Source: Corynebacterium efficiens YS-314 (GTDB lineage: Bacteria; Actinomycetota; Actinomycetes; Mycobacteriales; Mycobacteriaceae). From it: 64,000 nt of DNA. Of this stretch, positions 17,438 through 25,916 are shown piece after piece. The stretch's first letter is position 1. Every line of letters begins with the position of its first letter. The notes under the pieces were generated by a model. That model saw only the letters and a list, made by a program, of their open reading frames with translations. It did no database searches and was not told the origin of the DNA. A program made the translations under genes and the position numbers. The stretch lies in the NCBI RefSeq assembly GCF_000011305.1, contig NC_004369.1, positions 2,480,001-2,544,000 of the forward strand, written 5' to 3'.

Positions 17438-18571
17438 ATGACTCGAATCCTGGAAGTGCTACGTAGTTTCGGGCTGCTCGGTGTGACGGCCTTCGGTGGC
17501 CCCACCGCCCACCTGGGTTATTTCCGCGAGGAGTTCGTGGTGCGGCGCAGGTGGCTCAGCGACACCGACTACTCCGAGGTGGTGGCCATCAGCCAGCTGC
17601 TGCCCGGCCCCGGTTCCTCCCAGGTCGGCCTGGCACTCGGTTATCACCGCGCCGGTTTTGGCGGGCTGTTGGCGGCGTGGTTCGCCTTCACCCTGCCCGC
17701 GGCCGTCCTCATGACCGCGTTCGCGATGCTTATCGACGCGCCGGACGCCGGCTGGACCCGGGGTCTCCTGGCGGCAGCCGTCGCCGTGGTGTTCCACGCC
17801 GTCAGCGGCATGGCCCGGTCCATGGCCTCCACCGCGATCACCGCCAGCATCGCCGTCGCCGCCGGCATCGCGGTGCTGGCGTTGCCCTCCACCATCACGC
17901 ACCTGCTGATCATCGTGGTCGCCGGTGTGGTGGGGGCGGTGCTGCTGCGATCCGATAGCAATGGGGCTGCGGAGCAGGCCACCGGCACCCGCCCGGTCCC
18001 GGCCTGGGCCGGAGTGGGCTCACTGGTACTGTTGGCGGTTGGCCTGGTCGCCGCGGTCGTGGTCGGTGGTTTCTACCCCGCCTTCTTCCAGGCGGGTTCC
18101 GTGGTCTTCGGCGGCGGCCATGTGGTGTTGCCCGTGCTGGAGCAGCTGGTGGTGGTGCCGGGCTGGATCAACCAGACGGATTTCCTCGCCGGTTACTCTG
18201 CCGCGCAGGCGGTTCCCGGGCCGATGTTCTCCTTTGGCACCTACCTCGGTGCCGTGCACGGCGGGGTGCTGGGTGCCGTCATCGCGACGGTGTTGATCTT
18301 CCTGCCCGGCGCGCTGCTCATGCTCGCTGGCCTGCACTTCTGGGGGAAGTGGCGCACCCAGCCCACACTGCAGGCGGCGGTGCGGGGCATCAACGCCGGC
18401 GTGGTCGGCCTGCTGGCCGCAGCGCTCTATGATCCGGTGTTCACCCACGGCATCACCGGTGTGCCCACCCTGGCGATCGCCGCGGTGTGCTGGCTGGGGC
18501 TGGCGAAATGGAAGACCCCGCCCTGGTCCGTCGCAGTGGGTGCGGCCATGGCGGGGTGGGTGCTGCTCTAG
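17438..18571 (+). CDS. chrA: Chromate transporter, ChrA family (bidomain)
   Basis: A 377-residue membrane protein made of two repeated CHR domains. The first begins SFGLLGVTAFGGPTAHLGYF and has ISQLLPGPGSSQVG; the second has VVFGGGHVVLPVLE and YSAAQAVPGPMFSF. These paired glycine/proline motifs define ChrA. About ten membrane spans are visible. The family exports chromate, but the natural substrate in soil corynebacteria may be another oxyanion. The gene starts 25 bases after glbO and runs in the same direction. Confidence 0.93.
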   Translation: MTRILEVLRSFGLLGVTAFGGPTAHLGYFREEFVVRRRWLSDTDYSEVVAISQLLPGPGSSQVGLALGYHRAGFGGLLAAWFAFTLPAAVLMTAFAMLIDAPDAGWTRGLLAAAVAVVFHAVSGMARSMASTAITASIAVAAGIAVLALPSTITHLLIIVVAGVVGAVLLRSDSNGAAEQATGTRPVPAWAGVGSLVLLAVGLVAAVVVGGFYPAFFQAGSVVFGGGHVVLPVLEQLVVVPGWINQTDFLAGYSAAQAVPGPMFSFGTYLGAVHGGVLGAVIATVLIFLPGALLMLAGLHFWGKWRTQPTLQAAVRGINAGVVGLLAAALYDPVFTHGITGVPTLAIAAVCWLGLAKWKTPPWSVAVGAAMAGWVLL

Positions 18572-18576
18572 GGCAG

Positions 18577-19212
18577 TTAGAACACGCTCAGGCCCAGACC
18601 CGTGGAGCGGTAGACGGTGCCGAAGGGGGCATCCACGCGGGTCCACCGGCCATTGACCGAGACCCGCAGGTGACGTGGAACATGATCCGGTGCGGAGAAC
18701 CCCGGGATGAGGCCCAGCGAGGTGCATGTGAAGATGGTCCGCATCGGGATCTGCGCGGTCTGGCCATTGCCCTCCACGGAGATCACCTTCTGATCCATCA
18801 GTGAGGACGGCGGACCCAGTGGTCCGGAGAACTGCCGGGCCAGGGCCTGGCCCTGGTCGGCGAGCTGGCGGACCACGGTGACGGGGATGTCGTCGACAAG
18901 CGTGAAACCGTGGGCCGGGGGGAGCGACCCCGGCCAGCTCGCATCGCGCGCCGGACCGATCTCCGCGCGGTTATCGGTCAGGGCACCCAGCAGGTCCTGC
19001 GCACCGACGGTCGCTCCGTCACGTCCGACCACACCCTGCACACGCCTGGACACCGTCACATCGAAGGGCGTGGTGACAAAGACATCGACGGTGCCCTCGT
19101 CGAGCTGCCGGAAACGCACACTCGCCCCGGAGTCAATGCCGACCGCCCGCGCGAGCAGCGCCTGCAGCCCCGCAGCGCCGGCGGTGATGGTGAAGGTCTC
19201 CTGTGCAACCAC
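18577..19212 (-). CDS. Conserved actinobacterial protein (Rv2474c-like)
   Basis: A 211-residue protein without membrane spans or a signal peptide. The GTG at 19212 overlaps by one base the TAG of the thioesterase gene (TAGTG), so the two are translationally linked. From memory, M. tuberculosis has the same order (ettA Rv2477c, thioesterase Rv2475c, then Rv2474c of similar length), which makes this the likely homologue. The function is unknown. The tail GRWTRVDAPFGTVYRSTG is the most distinctive part. Confidence 0.75.
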   Translation of the reverse strand: MVAQETFTITAGAAGLQALLARAVGIDSGASVRFRQLDEGTVDVFVTTPFDVTVSRRVQGVVGRDGATVGAQDLLGALTDNRAEIGPARDASWPGSLPPAHGFTLVDDIPVTVVRQLADQGQALARQFSGPLGPPSSLMDQKVISVEGNGQTAQIPMRTIFTCTSLGLIPGFSAPDHVPRHLRVSVNGRWTRVDAPFGTVYRSTGLGLSVF

Positions 19213-19673
19213 TAGGCTTCGAGTGCTTCCTTCTCCTGCACCTCGGAGCTGGCGACGCGGGTGAGGACCTTGCGCTCGGTCTTGCTGATCGCGCGGGGCG
19301 CGGCGGTCTGGATGTTCACCGTGACCTGCACACACTCCACCACACAGCACACACGCCCGGTGCGGTCCTTGATCTCCTGGCGGGTGGTGAAGGAGGTGTT
19401 GCCGAGGTGGGTGACCACCGTCTCCACGATCGCGGTGGTGGTGTCCGGCAGGATCGCCCGCAGGTAGTCCACCTCGAGGTGGCGGACGAACACCGCCGGG
19501 ATCTCATATCCACGTTCGCGGAACTGATCCTCCGCGAAGGCCAGGCGTGCCTCCTGGGCGATCTCGATGAATGCGGCGTTGTTCACATGCCCGAAACGGT
19601 CAAAGTCAGACCAACGCAACTCAACCTCCGCGGTGTGGAGGGACTGGTGGTTCTTCTCTTCGCTGGCTGCCAT
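19212..19673 (-). CDS. Acyl-CoA thioesterase, hotdog fold (4HBT)
   Basis: A 153-residue single hotdog-domain protein of the YbgC/FadM type. The active-site signature is WSDFDRFGHVNNAAF (residues about 21-35), with the Asp and Asn typical of 4-hydroxybenzoyl-CoA thioesterase relatives. The ATG at 19673 lies 8 bases after GAGG; an upstream frame to 19766 has no site. It lies between ettA and the Rv2474c-like gene, as in Mycobacterium. It probably hydrolyses acyl-CoA; chain length cannot be predicted. Confidence 0.92.
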   Translation of the reverse strand: MAASEEKNHQSLHTAEVELRWSDFDRFGHVNNAAFIEIAQEARLAFAEDQFRERGYEIPAVFVRHLEVDYLRAILPDTTTAIVETVVTHLGNTSFTTRQEIKDRTGRVCCVVECVQVTVNIQTAAPRAISKTERKVLTRVASSEVQEKEALEA

Positions 19674-19797
19674 GGTTTTAACCTCGGCCTCTTTCTTATA
19701 GGGGTGTTCGTGCGTCTGGAAGCATTCTACCGACCTCGTGGGCAAGCGGGTACTCACCACAGACATATAGTCACCTGCCCAGCGGGCGGGCCCGGAA

Positions 19798-19849
19798 ACA
19801 CCACCCGCATCCCCACTCCCCGGTGCGGGGAGATGGATGCGGGTGGTGT
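19798..19849 (-). terminator. Terminator after ettA
   Basis: A perfect 15-base inverted repeat (19798-19812 with 19835-19849). A second small hairpin (CTCCCCGGTGCGGGGAG) sits in its loop, and TTTCC follows on the minus strand. It lies just beyond the ettA stop. Confidence 0.75.
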
Positions 19850-19868
19850 GAACCGCGGAGGTCAGACC

Positions 19869-21539
19869 CTAGCGGGTCAGCTTGCGGTGGGTAACACGGG
19901 AAGGACGTGCGGCGTCGGCACCGAGGCGCTCGACCTTGTTCTTCTCGTAGTCCTCGAAGTTACCCTCGAACCAGTACCACTGGCCCTCGGAGATGTTGCC
20001 CTCCCACGCGAGGATGTGGGTACAGGTACGGTCCAGGAACCAGCGGTCGTGGGAGATGACCACGGCACAACCCGGGAAGTTGACCAGGGCATTCTCCAGG
20101 GAACCCAGGGTTTCCACGTCGAGGTCGTTGGTCGGCTCATCCAGCAGGATCAGGTTGCCGCCCTGCTTGAGGGTCAGCGCCAGGTTGAGGCGGTTGCGCT
20201 CACCACCGGAGAGCACCTTGGCCGGCTTCTGCTGATCCCCACCCTTGAAACCGAAGGCGGACAGGTACGCGCGCGACGGCATCTCGTTCTGACCAACGAT
20301 GATGTAGTCCAGGCCGTCGGAGACAACCTCCCAGACGGTCTTCTCGGGGTCGATGTTGGCACGGTTCTGGTCCACGTACGACAGCTTGACGGTCTCACCG
20401 ACGGTGACCTTTCCGGAATCCGGCTCCTCCAGACCGACGATGGTCTTGAACAGGGTGGTCTTACCCACACCGTTCGGGCCGATGACACCGACGATGCCGT
20501 TGCGTGGCAGCGTGAAGGACAGATCCTTGATGAGGGTGCGACCATCGAAGCCCTTGGTGAGGTTCTCGACCTCGACGACCTTGTTGCCCAGGCGTGGTGG
20601 GGTCGGGATCTGGATCTCCTCGAAGTCCAGCTTCCTGTACTTCTCGGCCTCGGCGACCATCTCCTCGTAGCGCTGCAGACGGGCCTTGTTCTTGGCCTGA
20701 CGTGCCTTCGCACCGGAGCGGACCCAGGCGAGCTCGTCCTTCAGACGCTTCTGCAGCTTCTGGTCCTTCTTGCCGGCGACCTCGAGGCGCTCGGACTTCT
20801 TCTCCAGGTAGGTGGAGTAGTTGCCCTCGTAGGGGTGCAGCTTGCCGCGGTCGACCTCACAGATCCACTGCGCGACGTGGTCGAGGAAGTAACGGTCGTG
20901 TGTGACGGCGAGGACGGCACCCTTGTAGTCGGCCAGGTGCTTCTCCAGCCACAGCACGGACTCGGCGTCCAGGTGGTTGGTGGGCTCATCGAGCAGCAGC
21001 AGATCCGGCTCGGAGAGCAGGAGCTTGGCCAGTGCGACGCGGCGACGCTCACCACCGGAGAGGTGGGTGACCGGCTCATCGCCCGGAGGGCAGCGCAGGG
21101 CTTCCAGGGCCTGCTCGATCTTGGAGTCGATCTCCCACGCGTCAGCCGCGTCGAGAGCCTCCTGGAGCACACCCATTTCCTCCATGAGCTCATCGGTGTA
21201 GTTGGTGGCCATCTCCTCGGCGATGGCCTCGAAGCGCTGCTTCTTCTCGAAGATCTCGCCGAGACCCTCCTCCACGTTCTGGCGGACGGTCTTCTCTTCG
21301 TTCAGCGGTGGTTCCTGCAGCAGGATACCGACGGTGGCACCCGGATCAAGGAAGGCATCACCGTTGGAGGGCTGATCCAGGCCTGCCATGATCTTCAGGA
21401 TCGAGGACTTACCGGCACCGTTCGGGCCGACGACACCGATCTTGGCGCCCGGGTAGAAAGCCATGGTGACATCATCCAGGATGACCTTCTCACCGATAAC
21501 CTTGCGCACATTTCTCATCGTGTAGATGAACTCGGCCAA
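19869..21539 (-). CDS. ettA: Energy-dependent translational throttle protein EttA (ABC-F)
   Basis: A 556-residue ABC-F ATPase with two ABC domains and no membrane part. It has Walker A motifs GPNGAGKSS and GPNGVGKTT, signatures LSGGERRR and LSGGERNR, and the ABC-F linker rich in Lys/Arg (ERLEVAGKKDQKLQKRLKDE) between the domains. EttA binds the ribosomal E site and gates the first elongation step according to ATP level. I favour the TTG at 21539, preceded by AAAGGGG at 6 bases. The near-palindrome TGCGTTTGAGTACTCAACGCA at 21561-21581 lies just upstream and could be part of its control region. Confidence 0.96.
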   Translation of the reverse strand: MAEFIYTMRNVRKVIGEKVILDDVTMAFYPGAKIGVVGPNGAGKSSILKIMAGLDQPSNGDAFLDPGATVGILLQEPPLNEEKTVRQNVEEGLGEIFEKKQRFEAIAEEMATNYTDELMEEMGVLQEALDAADAWEIDSKIEQALEALRCPPGDEPVTHLSGGERRRVALAKLLLSEPDLLLLDEPTNHLDAESVLWLEKHLADYKGAVLAVTHDRYFLDHVAQWICEVDRGKLHPYEGNYSTYLEKKSERLEVAGKKDQKLQKRLKDELAWVRSGAKARQAKNKARLQRYEEMVAEAEKYRKLDFEEIQIPTPPRLGNKVVEVENLTKGFDGRTLIKDLSFTLPRNGIVGVIGPNGVGKTTLFKTIVGLEEPDSGKVTVGETVKLSYVDQNRANIDPEKTVWEVVSDGLDYIIVGQNEMPSRAYLSAFGFKGGDQQKPAKVLSGGERNRLNLALTLKQGGNLILLDEPTNDLDVETLGSLENALVNFPGCAVVISHDRWFLDRTCTHILAWEGNISEGQWYWFEGNFEDYEKNKVERLGADAARPSRVTHRKLTR

Positions 21540-21720
21540 TGTATCCCCTTTTATGCGTATTGCGTTTGAGTACTCAACGCATCAGATTACATGAGCACGC
21601 CCCAGAAAGTGACCTCGCATAAAACCGGACATCAAACCGGGCTGCGAACCGCGCAGTACCGACGACACCGGACAACCCGCAGTGGGGGTTTACCGGGGTC
21701 ACCGGCCAGCGGGGAGCCGT

Positions 21721-22374
21721 CTAGAACGGTGCCTCCTCCTGATCTGCACCGGCAGTGGCGCCGACGAGCTCATGCTCCCGGTCGGATTCGTGGTCGGGCT
21801 GCTGCTCGGGGTGCTGCTCGGGGTGCTGGTCTCCCGGCTGCTCCCGGCGGTCCTGCTCCTGGTTCTCCTGTTCCTGGGTGGTCTCGGCGGGGGCAGCATC
21901 CCGGGCAGTCCTAGTGCGTACCTCAAAGGATGGATAGTGGGCATCGGTCCCGTCGGCAAGCTCCACCTCGTTGAGATTGCTCGCCAGCTGCGGGCGGGCA
22001 TCCTTGTAACCGACCTTGTAGAAGCTCATGTCCACGCCGATCGAGGTGGCCCGCAGGCGGTTGTCCTGACGGATGACATCTTTGCCGTCCGGGGTGTCCT
22101 TCCCCTCCTGGATCACCCACCTATTGGTATAGAGGATGCCCTGGATGATCACGGCGGTGCCCTTGAGCAGGGCCTGGTGTGCGTTGACCCCGAGGCGGCC
22201 CCATGCCTCGACGTTGACGTAGAGAACATCGGAGTTCTTCCATTCACCGTCCTTGAGGTACGAGCGGGAGGAAGCGACGCGGATGCGCATGACCCCATCC
22301 TTCTTATCCGGGGTGAGGTGGTAGGCGGGGTCGTCGACGATGCGGCCGGTGATGGTGACTGGTGAGTTGAACAT
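21721..22374 (-). CDS. ssb: Single-stranded DNA-binding protein
   Basis: A 217-residue SSB. The OB-fold occupies about residues 1-110, with FNSPVTITGRIVDDPAYH at the start and YVNVEAWGRLGVNAHQALLKG in the middle. The tail is rich in Gln, Glu and Asp and ends in EEAPF, resembling the acidic protein-docking tip of SSB proteins. The start at 22374 gives the M of MFNSP; ATG 22392 adds six residues without a ribosome site. It is probably the secondary SSB of the genome, like Rv2478c in Mycobacterium beside ettA. The primary ssb normally lies with rpsF and rpsR. Confidence 0.88.
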   Translation of the reverse strand: MFNSPVTITGRIVDDPAYHLTPDKKDGVMRIRVASSRSYLKDGEWKNSDVLYVNVEAWGRLGVNAHQALLKGTAVIIQGILYTNRWVIQEGKDTPDGKDVIRQDNRLRATSIGVDMSFYKVGYKDARPQLASNLNEVELADGTDAHYPSFEVRTRTARDAAPAETTQEQENQEQDRREQPGDQHPEQHPEQQPDHESDREHELVGATAGADQEEAPF

Positions 22375-22453
22375 GGTTGTCGTGCCTTTCATTGTCAGTG
22401 TGTGGTTTCACCGCGCAGTCTGGCAGCAATCACTCACCCCGTAAAACACCACA

Positions 22454-22498
22454 GGCGTCAGCCTGTGGATCGTTTCGGTCTATCCACAGGCTGACGCC
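22454..22498 (-). terminator. Hairpin after the copD/ctaG gene
   Basis: A perfect 17-base inverted repeat (22454-22470 with 22482-22498) with an 11-base loop, downstream of the leftward CopD/CtaG gene and upstream of ssb. There is no strong T-run, so termination strength is uncertain. A second smaller hairpin (GGGCG/CGCCC with TTATTCTT beside it) lies at 22523-22540. Confidence 0.6.
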
Positions 22499-22523
22499 GG
22501 CGCGGGTGGGGCGGGCTTGACAG

Positions 22524-22536
22524 GGCGTCGACAAGC
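22524..22536 (-). repeat. Copy of the dispersed motif GCTTNTCGACGCC (intergenic)
   Basis: GGCGTCGACAAGC on the plus strand is an exact copy of the 13-base motif, lying outside any gene immediately after the CopD/CtaG stop. The same motif occurs exactly at seven other places in the window. Confidence 0.6.
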
Positions 22537-22540
22537 GCCC

Positions 22541-24760
22541 TTATTCTTGTTGTTTGGGCTGTTCCCGGGTGGGTTCGCCTTCTGTCTCGAATTCCGCAGC
22601 GTAGTAATCCTGGTGCATGTCCTGGCCCTGGTTGAGGCGGGCGAGCATCTGGTTGTACTCCTCCATGTCGGCGAACCCGGTTTCCTCGGCATGCTGTTCA
22701 TACTTCTGCTCCACGATGCGTTCCTCACGCAGCCAGCCGCGGAAGAGGTAACCGAAGACCACGATGAGCGGGAAGGATCCCGACGCCCACGCGATACCGC
22801 CACCGACCAGCTGGTCATAGGCCAGATCGACCTCCCACGGCAGGTCCAGGCGGGTGTAGAAGTCCTCGGCGAGGATCTCCTGCAGCTGCATGAGATACAC
22901 GCCGAAGAAGAGGTGGAAAGGCATGGAGAAGGTCAACCACGCCAGGCGGGAGACGTGGGTGCGCTGCACCGGTGTCGGATCGGGCCCGATCATCTCCCAG
23001 TAGTAGAGGTAACCGGAGATCACGAACACGAAGTTCATGATCAGGTGGCCCGCGTGCTCGGAGACCATGAGGTCATACAGCGGGGTGAGGTAGAGGACGT
23101 AGAAGATGATGATGAACTGGATGGTGTTGACCGCCGGGTGCAGGATGAAATCCAGCAGCGGGTTGTCCACCATCGCCTTCACCCAGTCGTGCATGGTGGG
23201 TCGGCCCGGCTCACCCGGGTCCACCGATTCGAGGATGAGGGTCAGTGGCGCACCGAGCACCAGGAACACCGGCACCACCATGGACAGCAGCATGTGGGCG
23301 ACCATGTGCATGGAGAAGGTCGCCGGCATGTTCATGCCGATACCCGAGGAGACGGTGACCACCAGGGTGACACAGCCCAGGAGCCACCAGAAGGTGCGCA
23401 GGTGGTTCCAGGTCTTGCCCTTACGGTGCATAACATACAGGCCACGCAGGTAGAACGCAGCGAGCAGGATGCCGATGGTGCCGAGCATGATATCGAAACG
23501 CCACATGGTGAACACCGAGGTCAGGGTCGGTTCCTCATAGAGGTCGTAGCCCATCTCGATGGCCATGTAGGACAGGTTCGGATCACGTGGCGGTGGTGGC
23601 GGGGTGCGCCCCATGGAGATGGCGATGCCCACGACCGCCGCCATGACCAGCACCTCGACGATGGCCACGCTGGCGAACAGTCGCGAGTTGCCGGGATCCC
23701 TCCTGATCTTCGGGATCACCATCGCGCGGTGGAGGAAACCAAACCCGGCCAGCACGATGAGACCGACGGTCTTGGCCACCACAATCAGGCCATAACGGGT
23801 GGTGAACCAGTCGGACCATTCAATACGGATCGCGGCGTTGACCACACCGGAGGCGGCGATGCCGACCAGCGCGAAGGTGGCGATGGTGGAATACCGCCTG
23901 ATGGCCAGATCCAGGTCCGGCCCCAGGCGCCTGCAGTGCGCGATCAGCGCCATCAGGCCACCGACCCACAACACCATGAACAACAGATGCCACAGCAGGG
24001 AGTTGGTGCCGTAATCATGGTTACCGCCGGCCGCGGAATGTCCCTCCAGGCCCTGCGGCACGATCATGGCGATCGATCCGATGAACAGCAACGGCTGGGC
24101 CAACCACCGGTGGGTGAGTAACCCGCCGACACCGGTGATGAAGGCGAAGATCGAACACCACAGCCACGCCTTGGCCACCGCCACCTGCTCGAAGGCGACC
24201 AGCCAGTTCGCCGGTTGCACCGCGACCGAGAAGGGCTGACCCGACAGATCAGACATCACCAGCGGGATCATTAGGATGCCCACCAGCCCGAAACAGAGCG
24301 CGGCAACAGCCCCCGTGCGGGCAGCAAGCGTGCCATCCACGTTGAGCACCGCCCTGCGCAGATCATTGACCCCGTCCACGGTGCGCGGACTGATCAGAAA
24401 CGTCGAGGCGAGGAAACTACCCACCGACAACGCCGCGATCATCCACCCGGCGGCACGCAGGGACGGTAGACCGGCGGTGGTCACGGCACCGGGATCGGGG
24501 ATACCGAGGGCCGCCAGGGAATCCGAGAGGAACCCCCACGAGATCGTGCCACCGACCACGCCCGCCACCACGAGAAAGAGGACGTAGAGCGGCCAGGTCG
24601 GCCGCACCCGACGGTTGCGGGCGGTGCTTGTCGACGCTTTATCAGCAGCGGTTGGGTTTACGGTGGGTTGATTCAATTCACTTCCAACACCGGGGGCACT
24701 TGAGGTAGAGGCACCCCGGGAACGCCCCGGAGTGCCACTGACTGCGACCTGCTCATCCAT
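22541..24760 (-). CDS. Copper resistance CopD domain fused to CtaG-type cytochrome c oxidase assembly protein
   Basis: A 739-residue polytopic membrane protein. After a Ser/Thr-rich cytosolic N-terminus (about 50 residues), the first half has about eight spans of the CopD/PcoD type. The second half has the caa3_CtaG pattern, with MHMVAHMLLSMVVPVFLVLG and HDWVKAMVDNPLLDFILHP, both rich in His and Met suited to copper. The fused form is standard in actinobacteria and is thought to deliver copper to the aa3 oxidase. The ATG at 24760 is used here. The gene stands alone, ending in a hairpin. Confidence 0.92.
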   Translation of the reverse strand: MDEQVAVSGTPGRSRGASTSSAPGVGSELNQPTVNPTAADKASTSTARNRRVRPTWPLYVLFLVVAGVVGGTISWGFLSDSLAALGIPDPGAVTTAGLPSLRAAGWMIAALSVGSFLASTFLISPRTVDGVNDLRRAVLNVDGTLAARTGAVAALCFGLVGILMIPLVMSDLSGQPFSVAVQPANWLVAFEQVAVAKAWLWCSIFAFITGVGGLLTHRWLAQPLLFIGSIAMIVPQGLEGHSAAGGNHDYGTNSLLWHLLFMVLWVGGLMALIAHCRRLGPDLDLAIRRYSTIATFALVGIAASGVVNAAIRIEWSDWFTTRYGLIVVAKTVGLIVLAGFGFLHRAMVIPKIRRDPGNSRLFASVAIVEVLVMAAVVGIAISMGRTPPPPPRDPNLSYMAIEMGYDLYEEPTLTSVFTMWRFDIMLGTIGILLAAFYLRGLYVMHRKGKTWNHLRTFWWLLGCVTLVVTVSSGIGMNMPATFSMHMVAHMLLSMVVPVFLVLGAPLTLILESVDPGEPGRPTMHDWVKAMVDNPLLDFILHPAVNTIQFIIIFYVLYLTPLYDLMVSEHAGHLIMNFVFVISGYLYYWEMIGPDPTPVQRTHVSRLAWLTFSMPFHLFFGVYLMQLQEILAEDFYTRLDLPWEVDLAYDQLVGGGIAWASGSFPLIVVFGYLFRGWLREERIVEQKYEQHAEETGFADMEEYNQMLARLNQGQDMHQDYYAAEFETEGEPTREQPKQQE
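24626..24638 (+). repeat. Near-exact copy of the dispersed motif GCTTNTCGACGCC
   Basis: GCTTGTCGACGCT differs from the motif only at the last base. It lies inside the N-terminal coding part of the CopD/CtaG gene. Confidence 0.4.
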
Positions 24761-24979
24761 ACCCCCTAATGTAACCCCGCCCCCACCGGTATCCCTAGTT
24801 TCACTTCTCGGCCGATCCGGCTGGTAGCCGAACCCGGGTGTGCGCTAAAGTTCCACCACGGGCAGTTTTTGTGGGCTTTCACACAGGAGGGTCAATAACC
24901 TTCTGCCAAACGCACCCTATATAGTGTATTTCTTGGATACGCTGACCGGGTCTTTCTTCCGACCTGGCTACCGTCCAAT

Positions 24980-25053
24980 GCCTCCATAGCTCAGTGGATT
25001 AGAGCAACCGGCTTCTACCCGGTTGGTCGCGGGTTCGAATCCTGCTGGGGGCG
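24980..25053 (+). tRNA. tRNA-Arg (TCT)
   Basis: The 74-base sequence folds as a cloverleaf. The acceptor GCCTCCA pairs with TGGGGGC. The anticodon stem ACCGG/CCGGT holds the loop CTTCTAC with anticodon TCT. The T-arm contains GGTTCGAATCC. No CCA is encoded after the discriminator G. TATATAGTG about 65 bases upstream may be its promoter -10. Confidence 0.97.
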
Positions 25054-25069
25054 CAAGAGTTTCACCAGT

Positions 25070-25107
25070 TCAGGGGCACTCTCCATGGTTTCGGAGAGTG
25101 CCCCTGA
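25070..25107 (+). terminator. Terminator of tRNA-Arg
   Basis: A perfect 15-base stem (25070-25084 with 25093-25107) with an 8-base loop directly after the tRNA. It is stable (9 GC pairs of 15). No T-run follows, as is common in corynebacterial tRNA terminators. Confidence 0.7.
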
Positions 25108-25202
25108 CGCCTTTATGCAGCAATACATAAAACTCCCCGGGGATGCATTCTCCCCGCTACACTGCCCAGTACCTGACCACATTTTTCATCCCCGGAGGAT
25201 AT

Positions 25203-25631
25203 ATGGGAACCACGCGGCCGCATGCGGGCAATGGCAATGGGAGCGCACTGACGCTGGGCATGGTCAGTTTCACGGTGGGTGCGGTATTCGCTGCGGCATG
25301 GATCTACGGCGTGCTGGTCATGGGCGGACGCCATGATTTTTCGCATGCCCAGGTCGCCGGGGCCAGCATCAATGTCGTGGTGGTCACCGCACTGCTGACC
25401 TATCTGGGTTATCGCATGAACATCCCTGCGACCCGGACCGCCGGAACCGTGACAATCAGCCTCAGCACGGCCTTCGGCGCTGCATTCGCCGCGATTGCGG
25501 CGCCCTCTGACTCCACCGGGTTGTGGGGGGTGGGCTTCGTGATCCTGGTGGCATGTTCACTCATGGGCACCGGTCTGATCACGGTGATAACCGTTTCAGT
25601 CCTGCGCTGGGCCGCCTCACGGAGGTCATAG
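25203..25631 (+). CDS. Membrane protein, four predicted spans, unknown family
   Basis: A 142-residue protein with hydrophobic segments at about residues 15-40, 52-67, 80-99 and 109-133, and a short basic tail. The ATG at 25203 follows GGAGG after 4 bases. A frame beginning at 25143 has no ribosome site. I do not recognise a domain. It stands between tRNA-Arg and the transporter gene, in its own unit. Confidence 0.75.
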   Translation: MGTTRPHAGNGNGSALTLGMVSFTVGAVFAAAWIYGVLVMGGRHDFSHAQVAGASINVVVVTALLTYLGYRMNIPATRTAGTVTISLSTAFGAAFAAIAAPSDSTGLWGVGFVILVACSLMGTGLITVITVSVLRWAASRRS

Positions 25632-25916
25632 CTAGTCACAGGCGGGCTTATTTCAGGGGCTACATATAATTGGCATCTAATACATACCGGGCAGAAAATT
25701 CCCCGATGCCCTACCCGGGTCTCGGGATCCGGCATCGGACCTCAGGATTCGGGCACACCCCATGAGGATCTCAGCAGACCGCTGATTTCATTTCAGGATT
25801 TGGTAAGCAATAGCGCAGGCCATCCCAGCGGGGGGAATAGTAAGCATTCCGAATCTCGCATTATGAGATGGGTCTGTACCGTGTCCCGAAGTTATTCGGA
25901 ACACAGAAAGTAAACG

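Noticed and set aside
19203..21569. A 788-codon plus-strand frame opposite ettA and the thioesterase gene
   Set aside because: It mirrors ettA codons and has no start signal; ettA is unmistakable.
21561..21581. Near-palindrome TGCGTTTGAGTACTCAACGCA upstream of ettA as a defined operator
   Set aside because: It has one bulged base and no second copy; mentioned only in the ettA entry.
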